From contig CAMBUD010000015.1 in NCBI GenBank assembly GCA_945871035.1, positions 1 to 39,777 of the forward strand: a stretch of 39,777 nt of DNA, given 5' to 3'. Shown here piece by piece: positions 8,267-16,833 of the stretch (position 1 is its first letter; each line of letters opens with the position of its first letter). The notes beneath the pieces are model-generated. The model did not search any database, was not told the DNA's origin, and was given only the letters and a program-made list of their open reading frames with translations. The position numbers and the translations under genes were made by a program. The DNA is from Planctomicrobium piriforme (GTDB lineage Bacteria > Planctomycetota > Planctomycetia > Pirellulales > UBA1268).

Positions 8267-9292
8267 ATGGTTTTACAGCCGCCGCCCTTGCTCATCGGGC
8301 CTGTGGTAGTGGATCCACCGGTGCTACAAGCTCCTATGGCCGGCTATACAAATTATGCTTTTCGGCAGGTTGTACGTGAGTTTGGCGGAGCGGGTCTCCT
8401 CGCCACCGAAATGATTGCGGCACGCAGTGCCATGTGGTTGGAGACGCATCGCGGTGAGCATCCAGACAGGCTTTGGGGGGTGCGAGACGAGGCCCGTCCG
8501 TTAGCCGTACAGATGTGGGATAACGACCCTGATAATCTTGCGAAAGTTGGAAAAAGATTAGCAAAAGATTTTCAGGTGAGTGTTGTCGATTTAAATTTTG
8601 GCTGCCCAGTCAGGCAGGTAACAGAAAAAGCACAGAGTGGCTCTTGGCTTCTTCGCGATCCGGAGCGAGTGGGAGTGATCGTCAAACGCGTCGTGGATGC
8701 CTGCGACGGGGTGCCGGTGACGGCTAAGATTCGTTTGGGCTGCGCCGACTCCTGCCGCACGGCCGTTGAAGTGGCGCAGCGCATCGAAGAAGCCGGAGCA
8801 GCTTGTCTGACGGTGCACGGGCGAGTGGCATCGCAATTTTTTTCAGGACGAGCAGATTGGGAAGCAATCGCCGAAGTGAAACGAAGGGTTTCGCGGATGC
8901 CGATCGTGGGCAATGGCGACATTGATTCAGCCGAGACAGCAGTTGCTTGCTTGCGTGAGTACGGTGTTGATGGAGTGATGATCGCAAGGGAGTCCCTGTC
9001 CCGCCCGTGGATTTTTGCACAAGTAGCAGCGCTGTTGCGAGGCGAACCCAAGCCCCCTGATCCGTCAATGGATGAACAGCGTGAATTGGTGCTCCACCAT
9101 TACGATCTTGTCTGCAAACGCTTTGGAGTGGATCGCGGCACACTGTTGATGCGAAAGTTTGCCTGCTCTTATGCACAGGGTTTGCCCGGCGCGCGGGAGT
9201 TTCGCGGCCGGGTGTCGCGAGTGTTAACGCACGAGGAGTTTTTAGATGTTATGCGCACCAGTTTTCCCTCCCGCGCAGCGGCCGCTGATTGA
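8267..9292 (+). CDS. tRNA-dihydrouridine synthase (second copy, DusB-like)
   Basis: A second Dus flavoenzyme of 341 residues. It has the opening PVLQAPMAGYTNYAFRQ, the active-site block NFGCPVRQV with Cys113, GSWLLRDPERV, LTVHGR and a GNGDIDSAETA phosphate-binding region. It is only moderately similar to the first copy and has the more usual loop after the catalytic Cys. I start it at ATG 8267, just after the stop of the preceding gene (8251-8253); earlier in-frame ATGs at 8222 and 8237 would overlap that gene. No candidate has a convincing Shine-Dalgarno, so the start is uncertain by up to 15 residues. Two paralogues presumably modify different tRNA positions. The sufR-like gene follows after 136 bases. 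Confidence 0.88.
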   Translation: MVLQPPPLLIGPVVVDPPVLQAPMAGYTNYAFRQVVREFGGAGLLATEMIAARSAMWLETHRGEHPDRLWGVRDEARPLAVQMWDNDPDNLAKVGKRLAKDFQVSVVDLNFGCPVRQVTEKAQSGSWLLRDPERVGVIVKRVVDACDGVPVTAKIRLGCADSCRTAVEVAQRIEEAGAACLTVHGRVASQFFSGRADWEAIAEVKRRVSRMPIVGNGDIDSAETAVACLREYGVDGVMIARESLSRPWIFAQVAALLRGEPKPPDPSMDEQRELVLHHYDLVCKRFGVDRGTLLMRKFACSYAQGLPGAREFRGRVSRVLTHEEFLDVMRTSFPSRAAAAD

Positions 9293-9394
9293 GCAAACTG
9301 AAGCGAAACTTCCACAAAGACTGCGGTATTCCGACATTCCTTTGTCTGCTCCATTGACGCGCAGTAAATCCCCAGCGACTTTTCGCAGGCCTGC

Positions 9395-9422
9395 TTGTCA
9401 AAAATCATATTTCTCCTATAGT
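9395..9422 (+). promoter_or_regulatory. Candidate sigma70-type promoter of the sufR-like gene
   Basis: TTGTCA at 9395-9400 and TATAGT at 9417-9422 are separated by 16 bases, a good match to a housekeeping promoter. The predicted transcription start falls at or next to ATG 9429, so the message could be leaderless. This is sequence inspection only; no SufR-type CAAC-N6-GTTG operator is visible here. Confidence 0.35.
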
Positions 9423-9428
9423 AAAGGC

Positions 9429-10112
9429 ATGAACAACGCATGTTTCCCCCCACATAACAGGTCTTCCGATGCCGCCCTCATCAATCTGTTGCGGGCAAAA
9501 AATGGGCTTTGTGTCAGTGATCTTGCCCAGTCGCTCGGAGTGACAGCAACTGCCGTTCGACAGCGACTGGAGCGATTGATGCGGGGAGGAATAGTGGGCC
9601 GTAAGAGCCTGCTGCAAGCGCGTGGACGGCCAACCCACGCTTACGACCTTACGGAAAAAGGGCTGCGCAGCGGCAGCGACAACTTTCGCGATTTGGCCCT
9701 GGTGCTTTGGAATGAAGTTCGAAGCGTAAAAGAACCTTCCGTTCGGAAAGGACTTCTCGCTCGCATCGGTTCAGCTATGGCAGGCATGTATCGAGACCGT
9801 ATTTCAGGTTCGTCAGTCGGAGAACGGTTGGAAAGCGTCGCTGCATTATTGCGCGAGCGGCACTTCCCCTGCGACACGAGCATTTCTTCTGAGAATTCAG
9901 CAAAACCGCTGGCTGTTCTGACCACCTATTCCTGCCCGTATCCAGAATTGGCAGAACAGGATCGCGGCATCTGTGCCTCAGAACGAATCATGTTGCAGGA
10001 ACTCGTTGGATCGTCAGTACAACTGTCGGAGTGCCGGCTTGACGGATCTTCGTGTTGCCGTTTTACGGCCAGCGAAACCCTTTTAGTCGGTCCCCCCATC
10101 GATGGCTCTTGA
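9429..10112 (+). CDS. sufR: SufR-like Fe-S-sensing transcriptional regulator
   Basis: The 227-residue protein has an N-terminal winged helix-turn-helix (LAQSLGVTATAVRQRLERL, then the RGRPTHAYDLT wing), as in SufR/DeoR-like repressors. A C-terminal Cys cluster contains Cys169, Cys182 (12 residues between), Cys202, Cys209 and Cys210, in the family context CPYPELAEQDRGIC followed by DGSSCCRF. In cyanobacteria and actinobacteria SufR binds an Fe-S cluster there and represses suf when clusters are sufficient. Its position upstream of and co-directional with nuoB-sufCBD supports the same role. I chose ATG 9429 because the longer frame from 9246 overlaps the dus gene and lacks family similarity. AAGG lies only one base from the ATG, so initiation may be leaderless. 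Confidence 0.82.
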   Translation: MNNACFPPHNRSSDAALINLLRAKNGLCVSDLAQSLGVTATAVRQRLERLMRGGIVGRKSLLQARGRPTHAYDLTEKGLRSGSDNFRDLALVLWNEVRSVKEPSVRKGLLARIGSAMAGMYRDRISGSSVGERLESVAALLRERHFPCDTSISSENSAKPLAVLTTYSCPYPELAEQDRGICASERIMLQELVGSSVQLSECRLDGSSCCRFTASETLLVGPPIDGS

Positions 10113-10127
10113 AATAGTTCTTCAGCA

Positions 10128-10152
10128 AGAATTGAATGCGAGAATTGAATGC
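10128..10152 (+). repeat. 12-bp tandem direct repeat upstream of nuoB
   Basis: AGAATTGAATGC occurs twice (10128-10139 and 10141-10152) with one base between. It lies between the sufR-like gene and nuoB, so it could be a regulator-binding site or a small duplication. A near-palindrome TTGTACGACAA lies at 10182-10192, closer to nuoB. Confidence 0.5.
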
Positions 10153-10224
10153 TCTGTGGTTTTGTCCATTTGCAACAGTTTTTGTACGACAATACTGCAA
10201 CCACTGTAAAGGAAAGTGCTCCCC

Positions 10225-10830
10225 ATGACTCAGCCTTGGATTGAAGGACGGTTTGAAGAAAATATGGTGCTGACAACCATTGAGCAGGCCATCAATTGGG
10301 CCCGCCAGTCGAGCATCTGGCCAATGACATTTGGCTTGGCATGCTGTGCCATTGAAATGATGGCTGCCGGTGCCAGTCGCTACGACATGGACCGCTTCGG
10401 TGCCGGTGCCTTCCGCGCTTCTCCTCGACAGGCCGACCTCATGATTGTGGCCGGTACCGTGACCTATAAAATGGCGAGTCGCGTGCGGCGGCTCTACAAT
10501 TTAATGCCAGACCCAAAATACGTCATTGCCATGGGTGCCTGCACGACTGGTGGCGGACCCTATTTTAAATGGGGTTATCATGTTGTGAAGGGTGTCGATT
10601 TGGTGGTGCCGGTAGATGTTTATGTTCCCGGCTGTCCACCGCGACCCGAAAGTCTGCTCGAGGGTTTGATGCGGATTCAAGACAAAATTGTTGGCCAGCG
10701 CATTGCCAAGCGAGTTGGCGCAACGGGCAAGGTCAACGATGAACTCCCGGTTCCGCATCATTCAGGCTATGTGTCGCTGCCGACGGACCAGAGCGCACTC
10801 GTATTCGATCACCAAAAGGTGCCGAGTTAA
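10225..10830 (+). CDS. nuoB: NADH-quinone oxidoreductase subunit B (orphan)
   Basis: The 201-residue protein is NuoB, the complex I subunit that carries cluster N2, the last Fe-S centre before quinone. All four cluster ligands are present: adjacent Cys40-Cys41 in [11 protein letters not shown], Cys106 in GACTTGG, and Cys137 in [10 protein letters not shown] start at ATG 10225, nine bases after AAAGGAAAG; a GTG at 10216 opens the longer frame. No other nuo subunit is in the window. The gene sits between sufR and sufC, which is unusual because nuoB is normally inside a nuoA-N cluster. The C-terminal 40 residues (after RIAKRVG) form a tail beyond the conserved domain. It could serve a normal complex I whose genes are scattered, or another Fe-S enzyme. 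Confidence 0.93.
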   Translation: MTQPWIEGRFEENMVLTTIEQAINWARQSSIWPMTFGLACCAIEMMAAGASRYDMDRFGAGAFRASPRQADLMIVAGTVTYKMASRVRRLYNLMPDPKYVIAMGACTTGGGPYFKWGYHVVKGVDLVVPVDVYVPGCPPRPESLLEGLMRIQDKIVGQRIAKRVGATGKVNDELPVPHHSGYVSLPTDQSALVFDHQKVPS

Positions 10831-10869
10831 CCGGAAAAATAGACTCCACCGGTAGGCAGACTGTCAACC

Positions 10870-10897
10870 AGATACGTTCTCTAAGATACGTTTCCTA
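10870..10897 (+). repeat. 14-bp imperfect tandem repeat in the sufC leader
   Basis: AGATACGTTCTCTA (10870-10883) is followed directly by AGATACGTTTCCTA (10884-10897), two mismatches apart, 23 bases before the sufC start. It is a possible operator or a chance duplication; it does not match the 12-bp repeat upstream of nuoB. Confidence 0.45.
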
Positions 10898-10920
10898 AGA
10901 AAAGCAGAGAAGAAAAGATA

Positions 10921-11766
10921 ATGGAAAAGTTAGTGATTTCTGGACTGCACGTCGCAGTGGATGGATTTGAAATTCTCAAAGGCGTCGATCTTGAAATCGG
11001 CCGTGGTGAGATTCATGCGTTGATGGGCCCCAATGGCTCCGGCAAGAGCACTCTTGGTTTCGCTATCATGGGCCACCCATCGTACGAGGTTACCGCCGGA
11101 ACAATTGAATTAGTTGATGAAAATGGCACGCGTCATGATGTGCGCGAAATGCAACCCGACCAGCGTGCCCGAGCCGGTATTTTCTTGGCCTTCCAGCGGC
11201 CGATGGCGATCCCCGGCGTGCGGCTCGCAGATTTTCTCCGCCATGCGGTCACAAACATTCGCAACCCCGATCGCAAGGAAGGGCATGAGCTTTTGCCCAT
11301 GCGCGAGTTTCGCACCCAGCTAAAGGCGAAAATGTCAGAACTCGAAATGGACTCTGATTTTGCCCGTCGCTATGTCAACGATGGCTTCTCGGGTGGGGAG
11401 ATGAAGAGGGCAGAGATTCTTCAATTGGCAATGCTGAGGCCCCGATTTGCCGTGCTCGACGAAACCGACAGCGGTCTTGATGCTGATGCAGTGCGCCTCG
11501 CCAGCCAGAGCATTGCGAAAATCGGTGGCCCCGACATGGGGATATTAATTATCACCCATCACGAACAACTCCTCGAACACAACATCCCGCACCGCACGCA
11601 TGTGATGCTTGGCGGTCGCATTGTCGAGTCGGCTGGACCAGAGTTAGCTGCTGAACTCCACAAGCGTGGCTACGAACGCATCCGCGCTGCCTATCCGGAG
11701 GCAGCAGCTGACGAACAGGCCATGGCGACTCCAACGCACGCAGTCCACCAGACCGCCTCGGTCTAA
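10921..11766 (+). CDS. sufC: Fe-S cluster assembly ATPase SufC
   Basis: SufC is the soluble ABC-type ATPase that drives the SufBC2D scaffold in cytosolic Fe-S cluster assembly. The 281-residue protein has Walker A GPNGSGKST (36-44), the Q-loop AFQRP, the signature FSGGEMKR (156-163), Walker B with the family-typical VLDETDSGLD (178-187), and the switch His in ITHHEQLL. It has no membrane segments, as expected. It is about 20 residues longer than typical SufC because of an Ala/His-rich C-terminal tail. It lies 90 bases after nuoB and 89 bases before sufB, and its ATG follows an A/G-rich leader (AGAAGAAAAG). Confidence 0.97.
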   Translation: MEKLVISGLHVAVDGFEILKGVDLEIGRGEIHALMGPNGSGKSTLGFAIMGHPSYEVTAGTIELVDENGTRHDVREMQPDQRARAGIFLAFQRPMAIPGVRLADFLRHAVTNIRNPDRKEGHELLPMREFRTQLKAKMSELEMDSDFARRYVNDGFSGGEMKRAEILQLAMLRPRFAVLDETDSGLDADAVRLASQSIAKIGGPDMGILIITHHEQLLEHNIPHRTHVMLGGRIVESAGPELAAELHKRGYERIRAAYPEAAADEQAMATPTHAVHQTASV

Positions 11767-11855
11767 GCTAGAACGATCCAATGCAATCTCGTTACTACAA
11801 TCTTGAATCAGAGTTAAAAAATCGATAGATCAACGCTTCGACAGGAGAAATGACC

Positions 11856-13283
11856 ATGGCCATCGGATTGAACGACTCAACTTTACAGGAGTCCTCCACG
11901 CTCGCTCTCGGCGAGATTAATAAGTATGACTTTCATACCGATTCGCCGGCCGTTTTCAAGGCGAGTAGAGGGCTTAGCGCCGAGATCGTCTCGCAGATTT
12001 CAGAGATGAAAAAAGAGCCGCAGTGGATGCGCGACTTTCGGCTTCAGTCGCTCGCAATCTTTAACAGTAAGCAGATGCCTTGTTGGGGCGGCGATATTGG
12101 CATCGATTTTCAAAACATCTACTACTATCTCAAGCCAGCAGAACACCAGGGAAAGACGTGGGAAGATGTGCCCAGCGAGATTAAGAAGACGTTTGAGCGA
12201 CTGGGAATTCCCGAGGCCGAACGAAAATACCTCTCTGGCGTGAAGGCGCAGTTTGAAAGTGAAGTCGTCTACGGTTCCTTGCAAGAAGATCTTGTTAAAA
12301 AAGGCGTTATTTTCACCGATACAGATACGGCAGTCCGCGAATATCCTGATTTGGTGCGCGATTACTTTGCCACCATTATTCCGCCGGCAGATAATAAATT
12401 TGCGGCACTCAATTCGGCCGTCTGGTCGGGCGGGTCATTTATCTATGTGCCCAAGGGCGTGAAAATTGAGTTTCCATTGCAGGCCTATTTCCGGATTAAC
12501 GCTGAAAATATGGGACAGTTTGAACGGACGTTGATCATTGTTGACGAGGGTGCCCAAGTGCATTACGTCGAGGGTTGTACCGCTCCAATGTATTCAACCG
12601 AGAGTCTCCACTCGGCCGTGGTTGAGATTGTTGTTAAAAAGCACGCCCGCTGTCGGTACACGACGATCCAGAACTGGGCCAACAACATCTACAACCTCGT
12701 GACAAAACGGGCAGTCGCACGCGAAGGAGCGATGATGGAGTGGATCGACGGCAATCTAGGCAGCAGATTGACCATGAAATATCCGTCGGTCTATATGGTT
12801 GAGCCAGGCGCACGGGGTGAAATCCTCTCGATAGCGTTTTCCTCGGCGGGCCAGCATCAGGATGCCGGTGCCAAACTCGTGCACGCAGCCCCCAATACCT
12901 ACGGCCGGATTGTCTCTAAGAGCATTTCCAAAAACGGTGGACGTTCTAGCTACCGCGGGCTCGTGCGAGTGGAGCCGGGGGCGAGAAAAAGCCGCTCCAG
13001 TGTTGTCTGCGATGCACTGATACTCGATGACAAAAGTCGCAGCGATACCTATCCGTATATTGAGATTGAGGAGCAGGATGTTACCATCGGCCACGAGGCT
13101 AGCGTATCGAAAATCGGCGAGGAGCAACTCTTCTACCTGAAAAGTCGTGGCCTCTCTGAAGCAGAGGCCAGCACGATGATTGTGGGGGGCTTCATCGAAC
13201 CGTTGGTGAAGGAATTGCCGATGGAATATGCGGTTGAAATGAATCGATTGATCGAACTGCAGATGGAAGGATCCGTGGGGTGA
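11856..13283 (+). CDS. sufB: Fe-S cluster assembly scaffold SufB
   Basis: SufB is the scaffold subunit on which new clusters form in the SufBCD complex. The start is ATG 11856, eight bases after AGGAG (11843-11847); an ATG at 11850 is too close to it. The 475-residue length is normal for the family. Conserved blocks include [10 protein letters not shown] near the N-terminus, [20 protein letters not shown] with the conserved Cys, and [14 protein letters not shown]. The C-terminal beta-helix blocks [20 protein letters not shown] and LYLKSRG-like [13 protein letters not shown] are also present. It lies between sufC and sufD with the same direction and close spacing. Confidence 0.97.
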   Translation: MAIGLNDSTLQESSTLALGEINKYDFHTDSPAVFKASRGLSAEIVSQISEMKKEPQWMRDFRLQSLAIFNSKQMPCWGGDIGIDFQNIYYYLKPAEHQGKTWEDVPSEIKKTFERLGIPEAERKYLSGVKAQFESEVVYGSLQEDLVKKGVIFTDTDTAVREYPDLVRDYFATIIPPADNKFAALNSAVWSGGSFIYVPKGVKIEFPLQAYFRINAENMGQFERTLIIVDEGAQVHYVEGCTAPMYSTESLHSAVVEIVVKKHARCRYTTIQNWANNIYNLVTKRAVAREGAMMEWIDGNLGSRLTMKYPSVYMVEPGARGEILSIAFSSAGQHQDAGAKLVHAAPNTYGRIVSKSISKNGGRSSYRGLVRVEPGARKSRSSVVCDALILDDKSRSDTYPYIEIEEQDVTIGHEASVSKIGEEQLFYLKSRGLSEAEASTMIVGGFIEPLVKELPMEYAVEMNRLIELQMEGSVG

Positions 13284-13307
13284 GCTAATTGGCATCACCA
13301 AAAAACC

Positions 13308-14717
13308 ATGAGTACAGCCACCGCGCGAGTTCCGACTGCCAGTTCTCTGTTTGACCGCGAGTCCCTTGAACAACTGCTCTTTGCCAGTAAGTCTGCTACC
13401 GGTTCGTTGCCAACTTGGGTCGAAGAACGCCGGCGGACTGCGTTTGAACGACTCCAGTCATTGGGCATGCCAGGTCGTCAGGATGAAAATTGGATGCGCA
13501 CTGATTTGCGACTTTTTAAGTCGCAGGCGTGGGGGCCGCGGCCCGCGACCGCCGTCAATGCACTGCTGCCAGAGGGGCTTCTCGCCACTGCGATTCCTGC
13601 CGGAGATACAACGGCGGAACCTTTTTTTGAAGAGACGCCGCAAGCCGTGGTAGCTCCCACGCTGGCTGGCAGAATGCTATCGCTTGACGGTCACGTCCGT
13701 CAGGTTTCGCTCGATCCAACACTCGCCCAGCAAGGGGTGCTCTTTGGTTCAGCTGAGCAATTGCTGGCAGATCACCCAGAGATTTTTGAGCCTCACTGGT
13801 TTTCTGTTATTGACTCAAGCGTCGACTGGTTTGCTGCGCTGCACGCGGCTTTTCATACGGCCAGTGCGGTGCTTTATGTGCCTGCCGGCCTGCGGATTGC
13901 CGCACCGCTGCACGTGCTCTCTGCGATCAGCCCTGGTGGCGTTGATACCAGCCATGTGCTCGTTGTTCTCGGTGCAGACGCAGAGGCAACGGTGTTTACT
14001 GAAACCGCCGGCGGTGGGCCGGTCGGTTCGTTGGGGGGTTTTCATTGTGGTGGCACGGAGATTGTTGTTGGTCCACGGGCTTTGCTACGCATGGTAAACC
14101 TGCAAAACTGGAATACGGGAGTTTGGCACTTTGCGAGGCAGAAGGCTGTTGTCCACGAAGATGCCCGTCTGCAGTGGACGCTTGGGGCACTCGGTAGTCG
14201 GCTTTCGCAAGTGGCGCAGGACGTGGCCCTTGTCGGCCGTGGAGCGCATGCGCAGGTCAACGGTGTCATGTTTACCGAAGGACGGCAGCAACTCGTCTAC
14301 AACACCCTGCAGCATCACGAGGCTCCGGAATGCCGCAGCGATCTGCTTTATAAAGGTGCGTTACAGGATCGTTCGCGATTGGTGTGGCGCGGGATGATCA
14401 AAGTCGACAAATGTGCACAAAAAACTGATGGATATCAACGCAATGACACGCTCATGCTTTCGCGTGAAGCTCGTGCCGACTCAATTCCAGGACTTGAAAT
14501 TGAGGCTGACGACGTTCGTTGCACACACGGTGCCACCAGCGGTCGTGTTGATGACGAACAGATCTTTTATGCCCAATCCCGCGGCCTATCGGCCGACGAG
14601 GCCGCGCGTCTTGTGGTCGCGGGCTTCTTCCAGCAGGTTTTTGACCGCATCACAATCGTGCCGGTACGCGAGGCGCTTGCCCGGGCAATTAGCAGTCGTA
14701 TTCGACGTGTGTCGTGA
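13308..14717 (+). CDS. sufD: Fe-S cluster assembly protein SufD
   Basis: SufD is the SufB paralogue that pairs with it in the SufBC2D complex. The 469-residue protein has the SufD-type N-terminal helical region (GRQDENWMRTDLRLF), then a beta-helix core with VVGPRALLRMVNLQNWNTG. The C-terminal block has DDVRCTHGATSGRVDDEQIF and YAQSRGLSADEAARLVVAGF, including the conserved His in CTHGAT. It starts 24 bases after sufB and ends 30 bases before the Rieske-SufT fusion gene, consistent with one transcript. No SufS or SufE gene is in the window, so the sulfur donor must be encoded elsewhere. Confidence 0.95.
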   Translation: MSTATARVPTASSLFDRESLEQLLFASKSATGSLPTWVEERRRTAFERLQSLGMPGRQDENWMRTDLRLFKSQAWGPRPATAVNALLPEGLLATAIPAGDTTAEPFFEETPQAVVAPTLAGRMLSLDGHVRQVSLDPTLAQQGVLFGSAEQLLADHPEIFEPHWFSVIDSSVDWFAALHAAFHTASAVLYVPAGLRIAAPLHVLSAISPGGVDTSHVLVVLGADAEATVFTETAGGGPVGSLGGFHCGGTEIVVGPRALLRMVNLQNWNTGVWHFARQKAVVHEDARLQWTLGALGSRLSQVAQDVALVGRGAHAQVNGVMFTEGRQQLVYNTLQHHEAPECRSDLLYKGALQDRSRLVWRGMIKVDKCAQKTDGYQRNDTLMLSREARADSIPGLEIEADDVRCTHGATSGRVDDEQIFYAQSRGLSADEAARLVVAGFFQQVFDRITIVPVREALARAISSRIRRVS

Positions 14718-14747
14718 CCTGCTTTTGGTGTTTCCAGAGGAGTGAAT

Positions 14748-15545
14748 ATGGCCGATTTTGTGCGAGTGGCTGCCGTCAGCGAACTGCCCGACCCCGGTAA
14801 ACTATTCGTTGAAGTCGATGATGAGATGGTGGCACTGTTTCACGTCGAAGGCTCTTTTTATGCCATCGATGATGTCTGCACGCACGACAGTGGTCCGCTC
14901 GTAGATGGTGAGCTCAATGGTTTCAAAATTGCCTGTCCTCGCCACGGAGCAAAATTTGATATTCGTACAGGTTCTGCACTCACCATGCCGGCCGTACGGA
15001 GCACGCGTGCCCACGATGTTAAGGTGGAGAATGGCAGCGTGTGGGTACGGCTACGAGCAGTTGGAGTTTTCGACGGTCCGATCAGCCACGCTGGTGCTGG
15101 CGCGCATGGGTTCGAAGTCACGCGCAGCAAAATGCTTACAGATGTCGCCGATTCATCAATGCCGACTGCTGCCTTGCAAACTGTTGCCGTGTCGGCGGCT
15201 GATTCCGTCCCGGCTTCGTCACTTGTGCTCTGCGAAGATGCTGTAAGAGAGATGCTCAAGGAAGTAAAAGATCCGGAATTATTTGTCAACATAGTCGACC
15301 TAGGTTTGATTTACGGCGTCACGCTCTCGCCAACGCTTGATGCTCCGGGTAAACAGCAAGTGGTCATCGCAATGACAATGACAAGTCCGGCCTGTCCAGC
15401 AGGTCCGCAGCTTATTGCCGACACAAAGCGAGCCGTTGGAGCGCACGGCGATGTGTCGGCAGTGGAGGTGCGGATTGTGATGGATCCTCCGTGGACACCC
15501 GATCGGATGACAGATGCGGCTCGCGATCAGCTCGGTATTTTCTAG
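14748..15545 (+). CDS. Rieske [2Fe-2S] domain fused to SufT/DUF59 (MIP18) domain
   Basis: The 265-residue protein joins two domains usually encoded separately near suf genes. Residues about 1-105 form a Rieske ferredoxin with both ligand pairs, Cys44-x-His46 and Cys63-x2-His66, in a dioxygenase-ferredoxin-like context (VCTHDSGPL, ACPRHGAKFD). A linker (about 106-160) follows. Residues about 165-265 are a SufT/MIP18-family (DUF59) domain with DPELFVNIVDLGLIY, the conserved Cys216 in TSPACPAGP, and MDPPWTPD. SufT-type proteins help mature Fe-S proteins. The Rieske part could supply electrons, or the fusion could couple cluster transfer to redox state; both are inference. ATG 14748 has AGAGGAG at 14736-14742; a GTG at 14742 overlaps this motif. 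It is the last gene of the suf group. Confidence 0.9.
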   Translation: MADFVRVAAVSELPDPGKLFVEVDDEMVALFHVEGSFYAIDDVCTHDSGPLVDGELNGFKIACPRHGAKFDIRTGSALTMPAVRSTRAHDVKVENGSVWVRLRAVGVFDGPISHAGAGAHGFEVTRSKMLTDVADSSMPTAALQTVAVSAADSVPASSLVLCEDAVREMLKEVKDPELFVNIVDLGLIYGVTLSPTLDAPGKQQVVIAMTMTSPACPAGPQLIADTKRAVGAHGDVSAVEVRIVMDPPWTPDRMTDAARDQLGIF

Positions 15546-15623
15546 TAGTCTTTTGGCGAGCAGATCACTCAAGCAGACAGCGCTCCCCCGTGGGTGGAGG
15601 CAATCTACCGTCGCGAGGCTTCT

Positions 15624-16766
15624 GTGCGGATAGTTCTCTACGAATGGTGTTGCTCTGGCGGGTTGCACACTACAGGCATAGAGAAGAGCCTGAGAGATGT
15701 TCAGGGGAGTTCGTCGGCAATCGTTGGAGGGCACGCCCAGAGAATCGCGACAGAGGGCCGTGCAATGCTTGAGTCTCTTGCTCACGATGCGACGAGGGAT
15801 GCATCGCTTGATATAACCGTGCTCTTGGATGAACGCTGGGATCCTGTTGGTCGTGCGCTCTCATTGCCTGCGTGTGTGCGGGTGAGAAAGGTCTTGGTTG
15901 GCACTGAAATCGAAACGCTTTGTGCAGAGGCCGTGCAGGCCGACTGGACGCTGATTGTTGCGCCGGAAACAGCAGGCATCCTGCTGTCGCGCGTGGCTGC
16001 TGTGCGGCATGCTGGTGGTCGTGTGGCTGCACCCAGTGAGAAATTTATTGCCCTCGCTACTGACAAACAGGCAACGGTATTAGCGCTGGCTGCTGCCGGG
16101 GTGCCCGTGCCCGCCGGTTGCGTGCTTGATGCAACCGAGCCGCTGCCGGCAGGATTTTATCTGCCAGCAGTGCGCAAGGCTCGTGCAAGCGTTGGTTGCG
16201 ATGGCCTATCGATCGCTCGATCCGCCCTGCCCACATCCACGGCCAAGCAAGATTCGCAACGGGTTGAGGCGTTCATCGAGGGAGTGGCCGTGGGAGTATC
16301 TTGCCTGTGCGGTCCGGAGAGTGTTGTGCTTCTGCCACCGGTGCTCCAGCGATTCTCGACCGAAGATGCATTCGATTATCTCGGCGGCAAGCTACCGATT
16401 GCCGAGCAGTTACGTTCTCGCGCAGAAGATCTGGCCCGCCGCGCAATTGCTGGTCTAGCTGTTTGCGCACAGGCCGGCGTTGCAAAGCCTATGCGGCAAG
16501 CTCCGGTTGTTTCTGGATGGGTAGGAGTCGATATGATTCTTGGGAGACGTGACGATGGCAGTGGAGACAGAGTGCTGGAAGTAAATCCCCGCTTGACAAC
16601 ATCCTTCGTCGGTCTCCGCCATCTATTGAGCAAGAGCCTCGTGCGAGCGATTCTTGATCGTGCGGATGGGCAAGTTGCCACACTTAGAATGGTTGATAGA
16701 GCCGACCAGAGCATCGAATTCGATAAGGATGGAGCAGTGCGTTTCGACAATGCAACCACTGAATAA
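15624..16766 (+). CDS. ATP-grasp ligase, MfnD-like (methanofuran/methylofuran synthesis)
   Basis: The 380-residue protein starts at GTG 15624, with GAGG at 15614-15617; the first residues RIVLYEWCCSGGL match the start of the ATP-grasp family found in H4MPT-linked clusters. Central blocks (PSEKFIALATDKQATVLALA, then VRKARASVGCDGL) fit the ATP-grasp nucleotide-binding fold, and the C-terminal VDMILG and LEVNPRLTTSF supply the usual Mg-ATP acidic and Asn residues. In Methanocaldococcus, MfnD is an ATP-grasp enzyme that adds glutamate to tyramine; methylotrophic bacteria use tyrosine in methylofuran. Assignment rests on fold plus the two following genes. It lies 78 bases after the Rieske-SufT gene, and its end lies close to or overlaps the next start. 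A generic ATP-grasp ligase is the alternative. Confidence 0.72.
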   Translation: MRIVLYEWCCSGGLHTTGIEKSLRDVQGSSSAIVGGHAQRIATEGRAMLESLAHDATRDASLDITVLLDERWDPVGRALSLPACVRVRKVLVGTEIETLCAEAVQADWTLIVAPETAGILLSRVAAVRHAGGRVAAPSEKFIALATDKQATVLALAAAGVPVPAGCVLDATEPLPAGFYLPAVRKARASVGCDGLSIARSALPTSTAKQDSQRVEAFIEGVAVGVSCLCGPESVVLLPPVLQRFSTEDAFDYLGGKLPIAEQLRSRAEDLARRAIAGLAVCAQAGVAKPMRQAPVVSGWVGVDMILGRRDDGSGDRVLEVNPRLTTSFVGLRHLLSKSLVRAILDRADGQVATLRMVDRADQSIEFDKDGAVRFDNATTE

Positions 16767-16833
16767 AAACGGAATCATTGAAATCCCTCAGCCTCCTTCG
16801 ATGGCAAAACCTCGATCGGCTCATCCTCTTTCG

